DNA of 64,000 bases, from assembly GCA_004535795.1 (NCBI GenBank), contig SPIA01000001.1, positions 879,659-943,658 of the forward strand. Direction: 5' to 3'. The notes beneath the pieces were generated by a model that worked only from the letters and a program-made list of their open reading frames with translations, did no database searches and was not told where the DNA came from. The translations under genes and the position numbers were made by a program. This DNA comes from Gammaproteobacteria bacterium LSUCC0057 (GTDB lineage Bacteria; Pseudomonadota; Gammaproteobacteria; Pseudomonadales; Porticoccaceae). Each line of letters opens with the position of its first letter. The first letter of the stretch is position 1. Positions 27,801-32,958 of the stretch are shown here, one piece after another.

Positions 27801-28388
27801 GTCAGCGGCAATCAATTCGCTGATGGCCGCCACATCAACCCGCACGGTTGCATCGTCCGAGTTTTGGTAGGTGTAGTAGCCTAGCCCCAGTGAGGCTGCC
27901 GCCGGCAGATAAACATAACTCTTCTGCCACCAGGCTATTTCTTGGTCGGACTCTGGCGCGCCTAAATACCGCCACAGCTCGGGCGGCAACTCGCCACTTT
28001 GCACGAGCGCTAGGCCGGTATGTTCAAGGGTTTGTTGCAGCTCAGCGGTGAGGCTAACGCTGTTGGCATCCGCGCTGACAAGGACAGTGCCATTGTGGCT
28101 ATTGGCCAGTGCGCGCGCCAACAGTGCGCCCTGCTGATTGACCGCCAGCAGCCAGAATTGATTGTCGGGGTGAGCAAAAAAACCCTCAATGCGCAATTCG
28201 CCACTGACTATCTGCAGCAGTAGGTCGTCGCCACTGCGGGCAAGCGCCGGCTCAACCCATAGACCAGACTCAGCTACGCCGACCGGCAACCAAAAACGAC
28301 CACCCAGCAGCGCCGCCTGCGCTGCCTTATCGCTGAGCTCACGGTGCTCGGCTGCCGCCAAAATGACATCGTGTCTGGCCAATTGCAT
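15882..28388 (-). CDS. Giant Bap-like Ig-repeat surface protein (4168 aa)
   Basis: Very large, acidic, Ser/Thr/Asp-rich repeat protein, expected outside the cell or on its surface. There is no Sec signal. Residues 51-80 (GDDLLLQIVSGELRIEGFF) resemble the BapA-prefix motif of type I-secreted adhesins. From about 450 come many Ig-like domains of Bap type (pattern LSxDTGSSxSDxIT ... VDxAGN). They include five 103-residue copies at 925-1439. Three blocks of about 420 residues with propeller-like short repeats (DGGFVLAWR, LQRFDxxGQ) lie near 1542-1960, 2460-2900 and 3397-3825. The last 150 residues form a distinct end domain finishing LLTSQGLS. No RTX nonapeptides and no type I exporter are seen in the window. 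The ATG is preceded by an in-frame stop and AAGTAAGG. Adhesion or biofilm function is inferred. Confidence 0.85.
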   Translation of the reverse strand: MQLARHDVILAAAEHRELSDKAAQAALLGGRFWLPVGVAESGLWVEPALARSGDDLLLQIVSGELRIEGFFAHPDNQFWLLAVNQQGALLARALANSHNGTVLVSADANSVSLTAELQQTLEHTGLALVQSGELPPELWRYLGAPESDQEIAWWQKSYVYLPAAASLGLGYYTYQNSDDATVRVDVAAISELIAADHRLQLSLYSVSGELLQEPLPLAADGSSSLTLPRQEGWLVCAVTVEAGQQGTERGDMALIGGGQPLRGTLYAACPISAADSELTVTVSFVSTLAYELALARSGDAELAEQLPTAYEQIAQLFTLELLERSALQSEQSAADSTQLPAEPQRYLALEQVLAQAALSSELDLNAFYLQLLVDLQQVDDQLLLSRSAVEQLIGAADRLELNSHYWLSLAIDHHPPQLTLQMEQPSEPTWQQHGSFLLTADEPITGLAIADFDTRGGTLTELVQLSQQQWQLLFAVEPGYSGEVEIALRPAVVVDRAGNANLLTASASADADNRPPTITAVALSSDNGYSSQHATLGDQLIVEFAVSESLLALPQITLLGITGTAQALGDNRYRWSTPVTAAMPDGVLSYSIALTDSAGNSTAWTSDGNQPTVVIDQTAPSQLWLNPAISADSGVDTEDDHTNIAEQQLLGSLSQPLAEGERVQLNVAGQWRDITAAVSQQAINYALKLSAGDNAVALRVIDAAGNVSAESHYSALLDQQRPEVTSVQLLSSNALPGVAGIGDRLTLTVVSNEAIVVPQSVTLAGLAGEITPLGENGFTATVIVTAAALQGPVQFNLVLADIAGNLSAAVTQQAVAAIEVDSLAPTALIQEISLSNDTGSSASDGITTASDQTLTARISQPLNSAERLFFTADGSNWQDISDHIDESYFSLALTLAEGQNTLQWRVVDGAGNIGATTSYQAELDTTAPTVTAGSFSLSADSGSSSSDDLTQTASQTLQAQLTAELEVGDRLELQRDSGEWVDITSAVSGQNIAHPLTLNNGDNHFALRVVDAAGNIGTTTNYQAELDTTAPTVTAGSFALSADSGSSSSDALTQTASQTLQAQLTAELKVGDRLELQRDSGEWVDITSAVRGQNIAHLVTLNNGDNIFALRVVDAAGNIGTTTSYQAELDTTAPTVTAGSFSLSADSGSSSSDDLTQTASQTLQAQLSAELQTGDRLELQRDSGEWVDITSAVSGQTVAHSLTLNEGDNHFALRAVDAAGNIGTTTNYQAELDATAPTVTAGSFALSADSGSSDSDALTQTANQTLQAQLTAELQEGDRLQLQRDSGEWVDITSAVSGQNIAHALTLNNGDNLFALRVVDAAGNIGEATSYQAELDTTAPTVTAGSFALSADSGSSSSDDLTQTASQTLQAQLTAELQAGDRLELQRDSGEWVDITSAVSGQTVAHALTLNDGDNHFSLRVVDAAGNIGEATSYQAELDTMPPAAGFLAFADIDTSVLVDSSGGETLVTSDNSFTLSSSGAEPGATVSYQHSLNGSDWVDTSASQITIADNSYWFRTVVTDTAGNVSYSASRQLIIDTQAPNNSLLDSSPSESLTTLSRTYDMELVALPDGGYLLGAAAKSSSTSNVHLQYFDGNGQPVGNVKQVVALLESNVVALTVSDNGQVAVAVVNDGGSSLSDELRLYRYDYQTETANLVWSQTSYYPQITDYSTLDMGSFGSQGELVLFAEGVRYTQNSTTRNAYDFAYGFDSELNPISTATGSGDSTEWAWLDDSGSRARVFTTVSGSFYYSFLQISPSSGRSSTIKLSDDLGYGQPTLTTYNNNTEIAVAWSGLDRIYLQRFDITGQSIDVALDINTASVDLQPILYGLDGGGFVLAWRADSILQLQFFDQNGAALGDAKTLENGRLSRDPFFLQVGENRDILIGWSNTSTVDRGFHIQRFSDQGELLGEPTSLAGIAVDLSAVELAGGEYAVALTQPNTGSYNQIKLFHFDHNDNLLVTPKLRFSVDTGRFNNDLITANSEQTITATLQNPVKSGEILLGSVDGGSNWQDLTTSVENKIFSWQTTLSGSGQLVLKLVDVAGNETLLASVRYLIDQSAPEAFITNIALSNDTGSSISDRITSVAAQTLSATLSRALDADEALYGSLDNGDSWQLITDSVSGTQISWGHNVQLAGDSAIKLKVVDLAGNQGAVLEADYTLDQTAPAPGTLQLNGFSDSGASDSPVPISNTNSFTLAVDGAEAGSQISYQIAATAAEPLWQSQTAEVTALSDGAYSLRAVVIDAAGNSAASAAVGIVIDTAAPEVSSVSVAARDGDALVKVGDFVDLTFTSSELLDGTTQALINGESLALELLASDGDQYHYRASYTVTSETSEGVVTLALQAEDFAGNRSALINATTDASSVRVDLTPPAAGELLFVDLVNSSGGDTLVTSHNSFALSSSGAEPGATVSYQRSLNGSDWVNTLASQSAIADNSYWFRAVVTDTAGNVSYSGARQLRVDTSAPSNRLQVAGGSDLGITALISDNTLLELTLTGDRYGGYIAAWSANNSSGTNRDIYLQRFDSSGESVVDARSVLGSTTSADYSDNSPQLMAFDDGTWTLFYRYNNGSGTSYLAAKQFDSSTLETLSQRNSLGEPAAYQIWQALDIISVDDAARYAISNYVPSASSPYQAIYVEAARDGQVLSQTVDFMAQTQLLELDDGTVVQSGLNGFDPSRGGGFPTLLLFSADGTAETPVYWSSTERIETPLTAAVISANAFVVAWQQQNNIAVRRFSNDGTELDSDTILLPIALGRGSQPQILSTGEDGSFAVLWLSDYSYVLQWFNNDGSARGEPLYSIRDTAIRDLQAIVLSDGSLVVAWHGHVGGPTPASAERYAFMQRYGSDGNALGELYVSPPSGGLDLLGNLVLQPLANDEFVLSWRRYGTNVSAAVLQLFDANGQPVVDSGAAFSADSGRFATDFVVNQTAQTLTATLAAAPTSDERLLASLDGGDSWLDISDQLTGSQLSWTLTLPASGQLQLKLTDTANNEMLLLDRAFRVDSQAPLQTISDIALGNDSGSSDSDRLTNQDEQTITATLSAPLGTDDTLWGSVDGGLNWRPINDMVDGTAISWTTGSRLAGSSEIHLQVVDLAGNEGAVAVADYILDQTAPAPGTLQLNGFSDSGASDSPVPISNTNSFTLAVDGAEAGSQISYQIAATAAEPLWQSQTAEVTALSDGAYSLRALVTDAAGNSAASAAVGIIIDTVAPAVSAVALAARDGEALAKLGDIIDLTFTSSELLGDTTQVLINDESLALELLASDGDQYHYRASYTVTSETSEGVVTLALQAEDFAGNRSALINATTDASEVTVDLTPPTAGELSFADLEITSSDGSNLTSDRDFSLTVTGGDTTALVSFERSTNGTLWSATETLQASLSDRLYYFRAVFTDSAGNISYSNVEQLTIDTRAPNNRLLDTSPSAVFGSLTYSFDMELVALPDGSYLLGAAAKKSPSTRYDLYLQRFDANGQPLDAMKHISSNESSSLIALAVTGDSQLAVASVDAGNYWAGDQVRLYQYDYQAQSVLNSWSRTNYSSILVDYYTLDAVAYGQEGEVLVLAGGRTYSQSSNATGDAMHSYGFDAELNSVTAPYGTGDPAEWTWLGATQGTARVFSNNHSSGYRNYLEIWPGSGGQSTTQFSTGSDPGQSTVTSYNSDGDLAVAWARYGVINLQRFNTAGQSLAAPVTLNAGYDTDPVLHSLDGGGFVLAWRGDNILQLRFYDANGAAVSDIYTFDNGHISRDPIFLQVGERRDLLVGWANTSAGDESAFYIQRFSRLGELRGDAISLLGNTSDFSMVELAGGEYAVALTKAGVALNNAIKVYQFSHDDTLLGAPQLRFSVDSGRFNNDLITATAEQTITATLINPLAADEWLLGSVDGGASWSDLRPFISGQQLSWAVTLPASGRLQLMVEDGAGNQTLLLDDPFTVDQVAPAVVIDGVAIASDQQTITATLSQPLAEYDLLYGSLDGGTSWRLINDAVTGTEVSWSRGVSLAESGEIAFKVVDLAGNQGTITRINYPIVDIDTSVVLFDLVNGASSSHSGRHFSSAVDYTIYLLVDSDTTQLTSTGSGWGSWSGGANLTASDKLVIVGDSGAIDIVGLYSAAGLADGDDLSAATDQLHLQVGSNSTAEQLIITAGGALTRRMAYSDLGIEAQLWSGTAQLASTLRSGQFLSSLPARLLTSQGLS
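16920..18200 (-). repeat. Propeller-like block 3 of the giant protein
   Basis: Encodes about residues 3397-3825. It shares MELVALPDGSYLLGAAAK, DGGFVLAWRGDN, LVGWANTSAGD and VELAGGEYAVALT with block 1. It is followed by the same LRFSVDSGRFNNDLITA junction into Ig-like domains. Boundaries are approximate. Confidence 0.65.
18471..19118 (-). repeat. Segmental duplication copy B inside the giant gene
   Basis: This segment of about 648 bases aligns without gaps to 21285-21932 at a constant offset of 2814 bases (938 codons) and is nearly identical. It encodes the APAPGTLQLNGFSDSGASDS Ig domain and the next one. It points to a recent internal duplication or gene conversion. Confidence 0.85.
19690..21012 (-). 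repeat. Propeller-like block 2 of the giant protein
   Basis: Encodes about residues 2460-2900. It has the same short-repeat style as blocks 1 and 3 (DIYLQRFDSSGES, LSDGSLVVAWHGH, EFVLSWRRYG) but is the most diverged of the three. It ends at a related AFSADSGRFATDF junction. Boundaries are approximate. Confidence 0.6.
21285..21932 (-). repeat. Segmental duplication copy A inside the giant gene
   Basis: Partner of 18471-19118. The long shared stretches include the codons for YHYRASYTVTSETSEGVVTL. Differences are scattered substitutions only, so the reading frame and domain order are preserved. Confidence 0.85.
22500..23770 (-). repeat. Propeller-like block 1 of the giant protein
   Basis: Encodes about residues 1542-1960 with MELVALPDGGYLLGAAAK, GGGFVLAWRADS, ILIGWSNTSTVD and VELAGGEYAVALT. 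The DNA here is visibly richer in A and T than the rest of the gene. Boundaries are approximate. Confidence 0.65.
24072..25616 (-). repeat. Five tandem 309-bp repeats (103-aa Ig-like units)
   Basis: Exactly five in-frame units of 309 bases encode residues 925-1439. Each runs from TTAPTVTAGS to NYQAELD and contains DRLELQRDSGEWVDITSAV. Units differ at scattered positions, mostly conservative (for example LEVGD, LKVGD, LQTGD, LQEGD and LQAGD), so the array is homogenised but not fresh. Copy number is likely to vary between strains. Confidence 0.95.
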
Positions 28389-28567
28389 CCTTACTTACAG
28401 TAGTGGTGTCGACAGCCCTAGCGGCATCCACTGGTACCCTACTGATACCCCATTGTACATCCATTGGGCTATATAAATAGAGTTACTTGGAGCGACAAGA
28501 GAAGTTGCAGCAGTGGTCGAGCTAGCATTAACCGCGGCCATCGAGCGCTAGAGAAATGCCGAGTTTA

Positions 28568-28596
28568 TTGCTTTTGCATCAGCAGTTGTTTAGAGT
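28568..28596 (+). promoter_or_regulatory. Predicted tRNA-Ser promoter
   Basis: TTGCTT, a 17-base spacer and TAGAGT, followed by the GC-rich discriminator GCGC before the tRNA. The discriminator is typical of stable-RNA promoters under stringent control. It is predicted by eye only. The 219-base region 28389-28607 also holds the promoter of the giant minus-strand gene. Confidence 0.5.
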
Positions 28597-28607
28597 GCGC
28601 AACCTAC

Positions 28608-28698
28608 GGTGAGGTGGCCGAGCGGCTGAAGGCGCACGCCTGGAAAGTGTGTATACGTTAATAGCGTATCGAGGGTTCGAATCCCTCTCTCACCGCCA
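28608..28698 (+). tRNA. tRNA-Ser (anticodon GGA)
   Basis: A 91-base class II tRNA with encoded GCCA end. The acceptor stem GGTGAGG pairs with TCTCACC, the anticodon stem is CACGC/GTGTG with loop CTGGAAA (anticodon GGA, reading UCC and UCU), the long variable arm is GTATACGTTAATAGCGTATC and the T-arm is GAGGG-TTCGAAT-CCCTC. Its last 19 bases are repeated three more times downstream. Confidence 0.97.
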
Positions 28699-29179
28699 AA
28701 ACAAACCCCGCAAGGGGTTTTTTTGGTTGAGAGCGGGTGAGAACCCTCGCCAGGGTTCGACTGATTGCGCAGCAATCAGGTCAAGCCGCACAGCGGCGCA
28801 GCCCCGCAGGGGGCTTTGCAGCGCAGGCGCTGCAAAGAGCAATCCCTCTCTCACCGCCAAAACAAACCCCGTAAGGGGTTTTTTTGGTTGAGAGCGGGTG
28901 AGAACCCTCGCCAGGGTTCGACTGATTGCGCAGCAATCAGGCCAAGCCGCACAGCAGCGCAGCCCCGCAGGGGGCTTTGCAGCGCAGGCGCTGCAAAGAG
29001 CAATCCCTCTCTCACCGCCAAAACAAACCCCGCAAGGGGTTTTTTTGGTTGAGAGCGGGTGAGAACCCTCGCCAGGGTTCGACTGATTGCGCAGCAATCA
29101 GGCCAAGCCGCACAGCGGCGCAGCCCCGCAGGGGGCTTTGCAGCGCAGGCGCTGTAGAGTGCAATCAATCTCACCGCCA
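28680..29179 (+). repeat. tyrT-like 161-bp tandem repeats starting in the tRNA 3' end
   Basis: Three units of exactly 161 bases start at 28680, 28841 and 29002. A damaged fourth start lies at 29163. Each unit opens with the last 19 bases of tRNA-Ser (AATCCCTCTCTCACCGCCA) and then carries six small perfect hairpins. In unit 1 these are CCCC-GCAA-GGGG with a T-run, GAACCCT/AGGGTTC, CTGATTGC/GCAATCAG, GCCGC/GCGGC, GCCCC/GGGGC and CTTTGCAGCG/CGCTGCAAAG. The units differ at only a few bases. This mirrors the E. coli tyrT locus, where 178-bp repeats also begin with 19 bases of the tRNA and yield the rtT RNA. A processed RNA or a recombination scar are the main explanations. No credible gene is seen within 28699-29227. 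Confidence 0.95.
28704..28724 (+). terminator. Intrinsic terminator after tRNA-Ser, repeated every 161 bases
   Basis: AACCCC-GCAA-GGGGTT followed by seven T. It sits six bases after the tRNA CCA end and recurs at about 28865 and 29026 in the next repeat units, so read-through RNA would meet three successive terminators. Confidence 0.85.
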
Positions 29180-29227
29180 AAAAAGCCCCCTGCTCCAACA
29201 AACAACAGACTCCAACCAGAACTGGTT

Positions 29228-30265
29228 TTAGGGCAATTTTCTCAGCAACGGCAAAATCTCACCAGGCACCGGTGCAGTAAAGAAATCCTCCATTTGCTGC
29301 GCTTGAGTGAGCCGGTTGAGCTCGGCTTTGGGCTCCCTAACCGGCTCATCGGTCAAAATGAAAGTCCCCCAGTGCATACCGAACGCTTTGGTGACGCCGA
29401 GATCTAGCGCCACCTGTAGGGCCTCTTCCGGGTTGATGTGCTGGTTTTGCATAAACCATCTTGGGCTGTAGGCACCAATTGGGATAAAGGCGAAATCAGG
29501 CGCACCGAGCCGCTCGCGGGTGGCAATAAAGTCTTGCGAATAACCAGTGTCGCCAGCGTGATAGAGATCTAACTGCGGGTGGTGCATGTACCAGCCGCCC
29601 CACCAGCTGCGATTGCGGTCGGTCAAGCCGCGGCTGGACCAGTGTTGTACCGGCGTAAAGGTAAACTCAGTGTCGTTGATGCGGGTGGTTTGCCACCAGC
29701 GAAACTCGGTGACATTAGCGATACCTGCGCGAGCAAGCAGCTCGCGGTCGCCCTGCGGCACCAACACCTGTAGCGCGGGGTTCGCTGCTGCCAGCGCTTG
29801 CAAGCTGGGTATATCTAAGTGGTCGTAGTGGTTGTGGCTGATGACTACCACATCGATCGCCGGCAAACTGGCCAGCGGTATCGCCGGCGCGATCAGCCGC
29901 TCCGGCCCAGCCCAGCTAACTGGCGATGCTCGCTTGGAGAAAATGGGGTCGGTCAACACGGTGACGTCGCCGTTGTTAATTAAGTAGGTGGCGTGGCCGA
30001 TCCAGACCGCGTAGTTGCTGGCATTGGCTTGCAGCTGCTGCCACTGATCAGAGCGCTCAATGGCGATGCGCGGCGGCGCTGGCTCCTTGGTCACGCGCCA
30101 TTTTAAGAACTCATAAAACGATTTTTGCTTTGCGGCTGGGTCCGAGTTGCTGAACGTCTCGGCAACGCTGCACCCCTGTAGACTCACTGCCAATCCCAGG
30201 GTGGCCAGCAGTGTGCCGAGCATTTTGCTGGTCATCCGTAGGGTGTAGATCTTCTGACCTCTCAT
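29228..30265 (-). CDS. Lipoprotein metallo-beta-lactamase-fold hydrolase
   Basis: Zinc-dependent hydrolase of 346 residues in the family of NAPE-PLD/UlaG-like proteins. The metal motif HNHYDHLD is at 144-151, TDPIFS near 105-110 and AGDTGY is the later ligand. The N-terminus has a lipoprotein signal with lipobox SLQGC (Cys32), so it is membrane-anchored in the periplasm. A TTG start at 30289 is possible, but the ATG at 30265 follows a G-rich site (CAGGGGGG) and fits the signal peptide. It lies 51 bases after queF on the same strand. The substrate is unknown, and a phospholipid-type or lactone hydrolase are alternatives. Confidence 0.87.
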   Translation of the reverse strand: MRGQKIYTLRMTSKMLGTLLATLGLAVSLQGCSVAETFSNSDPAAKQKSFYEFLKWRVTKEPAPPRIAIERSDQWQQLQANASNYAVWIGHATYLINNGDVTVLTDPIFSKRASPVSWAGPERLIAPAIPLASLPAIDVVVISHNHYDHLDIPSLQALAAANPALQVLVPQGDRELLARAGIANVTEFRWWQTTRINDTEFTFTPVQHWSSRGLTDRNRSWWGGWYMHHPQLDLYHAGDTGYSQDFIATRERLGAPDFAFIPIGAYSPRWFMQNQHINPEEALQVALDLGVTKAFGMHWGTFILTDEPVREPKAELNRLTQAQQMEDFFTAPVPGEILPLLRKLP

Positions 30266-30316
30266 GGCGACCCCCCTGATTGAGCGCAATGGGTAGCAGA
30301 TTGTGCGGGCCGCCAG

Positions 30317-31144
30317 TTACTGGCGAACCTGGCGCACCCCAAACGAAATTGGCGGGCCCACACTGCGCTGCGGGTTGATGTCGATACCCCCGCGGCGGGT
30401 GTAGCGGGCAGTGACGGTGAGCTGCTGCGGCGCACACTGGTTGATAAGATCGAGCGTGATGGCTTCGACGCACTGTTCGTGAAAATCTTGATGGCTGCGG
30501 TAGCTGACTAAATAGCGCAGCAGCGATTCGCGGTCTATCTTGGGGCCGCTGTAAGCGATATAGATACTCGCCCAGTCTGGCTGGTCGGTGACTGGGCAGT
30601 TGCTACGCAGCAGGTGCGAGTAGAGCATTTCGGTAGCAGGGGTGCCGGCCTCTACCGCTACTGTTTGGCCGTTGCGCTGGTAGCTGTCGATGACGATATT
30701 CTGTTGGTCGAGGCAGTGGCCGTAAGGCTCGCCGAGTGGGCGACAGGCGGCGTACTCCTCAAGCCGAAAAATCTGAACGGCTACGGCGGCGCCTACGGCG
30801 GCGCTGAGATCTTTTTGCAGCAGATTCTGCAACGCCAACTCACTCTCTAACCGCTGCTGGTTAAGCGAGTTGAGATAGAGTTTGAGACTTTTCGACTCAA
30901 TAATGTTGGGGCTGTCGGCCGGCACTGTAAATTCGGCAATGGCGACTTGCGGCAAACCGTTGTTGGCCAGCCATGACAACTCGTAGGCGGTCCAGGTGTC
31001 GACGCCGGCAAATGGCAGCGCCCCACTCTCTAAGCCTAGCTCGGCGCGGCCGCGCTGGCGTGCTATAGGATAGAGCAGCGAGGCGTCGTAGCTGCGCGGA
31101 TAGACAGTGGCGTCGCCCAGTGCGGTGTCGCGGTAGTCGGCCAT
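30317..31144 (-). CDS. queF: NADPH-dependent 7-cyano-7-deazaguanine reductase
   Basis: Cytoplasmic enzyme of 275 residues that reduces preQ0 to preQ1 in queuosine tRNA modification. It is the long, two-domain form. The QueF motif ESKSLKLYLNS is at 83-93, the catalytic Cys183 in SNCPVTDQPDW with Asp190, and FHEQC at 221-225. The ATG overlaps the stop of the ABC permease gene by one base, so it is co-translated with the YadGH-type exporter. No other queuosine genes are in the window. Confidence 0.95.
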   Translation of the reverse strand: MADYRDTALGDATVYPRSYDASLLYPIARQRGRAELGLESGALPFAGVDTWTAYELSWLANNGLPQVAIAEFTVPADSPNIIESKSLKLYLNSLNQQRLESELALQNLLQKDLSAAVGAAVAVQIFRLEEYAACRPLGEPYGHCLDQQNIVIDSYQRNGQTVAVEAGTPATEMLYSHLLRSNCPVTDQPDWASIYIAYSGPKIDRESLLRYLVSYRSHQDFHEQCVEAITLDLINQCAPQQLTVTARYTRRGGIDINPQRSVGPPISFGVRQVRQ

Positions 31145-31917
31145 TAGCTGCGCAACCGGGCGCCGCGCTCGAGCAGATAGAGCGCCCAGCCAAACAATAG
31201 GCCAGAGAATAGCGCCAACATGGCGAAGGCCCAGACGATATTGATGTCGGTGATACCGGTCAGCCCGTAGCGGAAAGCGTTAACCATGTAGAGTATTGGG
31301 TTGGCCAGCGAAACCGTGACCCAGAAGCTGCCGAGCAGATTGATCGAGTAAAACACGCCGCCCAAGTAGGTGAGCGGGGTGAGCACGAATGTGGGAATAA
31401 TCGAAATGTCGTCGAAGCTGTTGGCAAATACGGCGTTGATCAAGCCGGCCAGCGAGAAGGTCAGCGAGGTCATCAACACGATGGCGATAGTGGTCGGCAG
31501 GCTGTGCAGCGACAGGTCGGCAAAAAACATCGCCACCGTGGTGACAATGAGCCCTACCCCGAGCCCGCGGCACATACCACCGGCCACATAACCGGCCAAA
31601 ATGACCGCATTGGGCGTGGGCGACACCAGCAGCTCTTCAATATTTTTTTGGAATTTACTGCTGTAAAACGAGGAGACCACATTAGAGTAGGAGTTGGTGA
31701 TCACCGACATCATGATTAGACCCGGCGCTACAAACTGAATATAGGGCAGCCCCGCCATCTCGCCGATACGCCCGCCAATTAACTTACCAAAGATAACAAA
31801 GTAGAGCACCATGGTGATAACCGGCGGCAGCAGTGTCTGCGGCCAAATGCGCAAAAAACGCCGGATCTCTCGCCGTACAATGGTGGCAAACGCAGTCCAC
31901 AACTGCTGATTATTCAT
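31144..31917 (-). CDS. yadH: ABC-2 type permease, YadH-like
   Basis: Inner-membrane permease of 257 residues with about six hydrophobic helices (for example LLPPVITMVLYFVIFGKLIG near 30 and IQFVAPGLIMMSVIT near 61). The length and partner match E. coli YadH (256 residues). Its gene overlaps the ATPase gene by four bases upstream and queF by one base downstream. It probably exports an unknown lipid, sugar or drug with the YadG-like ATPase. Confidence 0.9.
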   Translation of the reverse strand: MNNQQLWTAFATIVRREIRRFLRIWPQTLLPPVITMVLYFVIFGKLIGGRIGEMAGLPYIQFVAPGLIMMSVITNSYSNVVSSFYSSKFQKNIEELLVSPTPNAVILAGYVAGGMCRGLGVGLIVTTVAMFFADLSLHSLPTTIAIVLMTSLTFSLAGLINAVFANSFDDISIIPTFVLTPLTYLGGVFYSINLLGSFWVTVSLANPILYMVNAFRYGLTGITDINIVWAFAMLALFSGLLFGWALYLLERGARLRS

Positions 31918-32855
31918 AGCCCACTCCCGGCACGGCTCTCTAAACTGGCATCGACCAGCGACAGGAACAGTTCCTCTAAACGGTTGCTCTTGTTGCGCAT
32001 ACTCACCACGTTAACGCCCTGCTCGCCGAGTGCAGCAAACAGTGTGTTGAGCGCTCGCTGCTTCTCGACCTCTACCTCTAGACTGTGCTCGTCGAGCAAT
32101 GTTATCGGGTATCCGGCCACCTGCGGCGCAACCTGCAGTGGCTCGCTGATATCGAGGATAAAGTGCTCTTTATTGAGTTTTTTCAGCAGCGCTTTCATCG
32201 AGGTGTTCTCGACAATATTGCCCTGGTCGATAATGGCGATATTGCGACACAACGACTCAGCCTCCTCCAGGTAGTGGGTGGTGAGAATAATTGTGGTGCC
32301 ATCGCGGTTGATCTGCTCGAGAAACTCCCACATGGAGCGACGCAGTTCAATATCGACGCCGGCGGTCGGCTCGTCCAAAATTAACAGCTTGGGGCTGTGC
32401 ATTAGGGCGCGGGCAATCATCAGTCGGCGCTTCATGCCGCCAGACAAGTTGCGCGCCGGTTGGCTGCGCCGCTCCCACAGCCCCAGCTGTTTGAGATAGC
32501 GCTCGGCACTCTGCAAGGCCTGACGCTGCGGTATACCGTAGTAGCCGGCTTGGTGAACCAATATATCGATCGGCTTTTCAAACTGGCTAAAGTTAAACTC
32601 TTGCGGCACCACACCGATCAACTGTTTGGCGGCAGAGAAATCGCTGTCGACGTCGATACCGAACACCTTGACCGCACCCGCCGTTTTGCGCACCAGCGAG
32701 CTAATAATGCCAATGGTGGTGGATTTACCGGCGCCGTTGGGGCCCAGTAACGCAAAAAAGTCCCCTTGCGCCACGGTAAAACTGACCCCTTTGAGCGCGT
32801 GAAAGCCGTTTTGGTACTGTTTGCTTAACTGTTCGATGGCCAGTGCTGGCTGCAT
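31914..32855 (-). CDS. yadG: ABC transporter ATP-binding protein, YadG-like
   Basis: ATPase of 313 residues. Walker A GPNGAGKST is at 38-46, the signature LSGGMKRRLMIARAL near 138-152, and Walker B LLILDEPTAGVD follows. A 90-residue C-terminal extension is typical of exporter ATPases of this family. An in-frame TTG start 30 bases upstream is possible, but the ATG at 32855 has GGAACCG in place. First gene of the yadGH-queF unit. Confidence 0.92.
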   Translation of the reverse strand: MQPALAIEQLSKQYQNGFHALKGVSFTVAQGDFFALLGPNGAGKSTTIGIISSLVRKTAGAVKVFGIDVDSDFSAAKQLIGVVPQEFNFSQFEKPIDILVHQAGYYGIPQRQALQSAERYLKQLGLWERRSQPARNLSGGMKRRLMIARALMHSPKLLILDEPTAGVDIELRRSMWEFLEQINRDGTTIILTTHYLEEAESLCRNIAIIDQGNIVENTSMKALLKKLNKEHFILDISEPLQVAPQVAGYPITLLDEHSLEVEVEKQRALNTLFAALGEQGVNVVSMRNKSNRLEELFLSLVDASLESRAGSGL

Positions 32856-32958
32856 AATCGGTTCCGTTGTTCTGCTTGCGCCCAATTTTGGCGAGCGGCT
32901 ATTCTAACTGGCAACGCCGCTTGGCTCTAGCCGCAGCGGCAATTAACTGGAGGCGCCA

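Noticed and set aside
15882-28388. RTX calcium-binding nonapeptide repeats
   Set aside because: No GGxGxDxUx series was found in the translation. The Asp/Ser-rich DSGSSSSD segments belong to Bap-type Ig domains.
28330-28460. A short open frame overlapping the start of the giant gene, suggesting an N-terminal frameshift
   Set aside because: It encodes about 42 codons without motif, and an in-frame stop directly precedes the giant gene's ATG, so there is no evidence for a lost N-terminus.
28680-29179. CRISPR array
   Set aside because: The whole 161-base unit is repeated with no unique spacers, and no cas genes are present.
28690-29201. Open frames of 95-135 codons through the tRNA-trailing repeats on both strands
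   Set aside because: They arise from stop-free GC-rich repeats, change frame in each 161-base unit and have no ribosome sites. A Tpr-like basic protein as in tyrT is possible but not supported.
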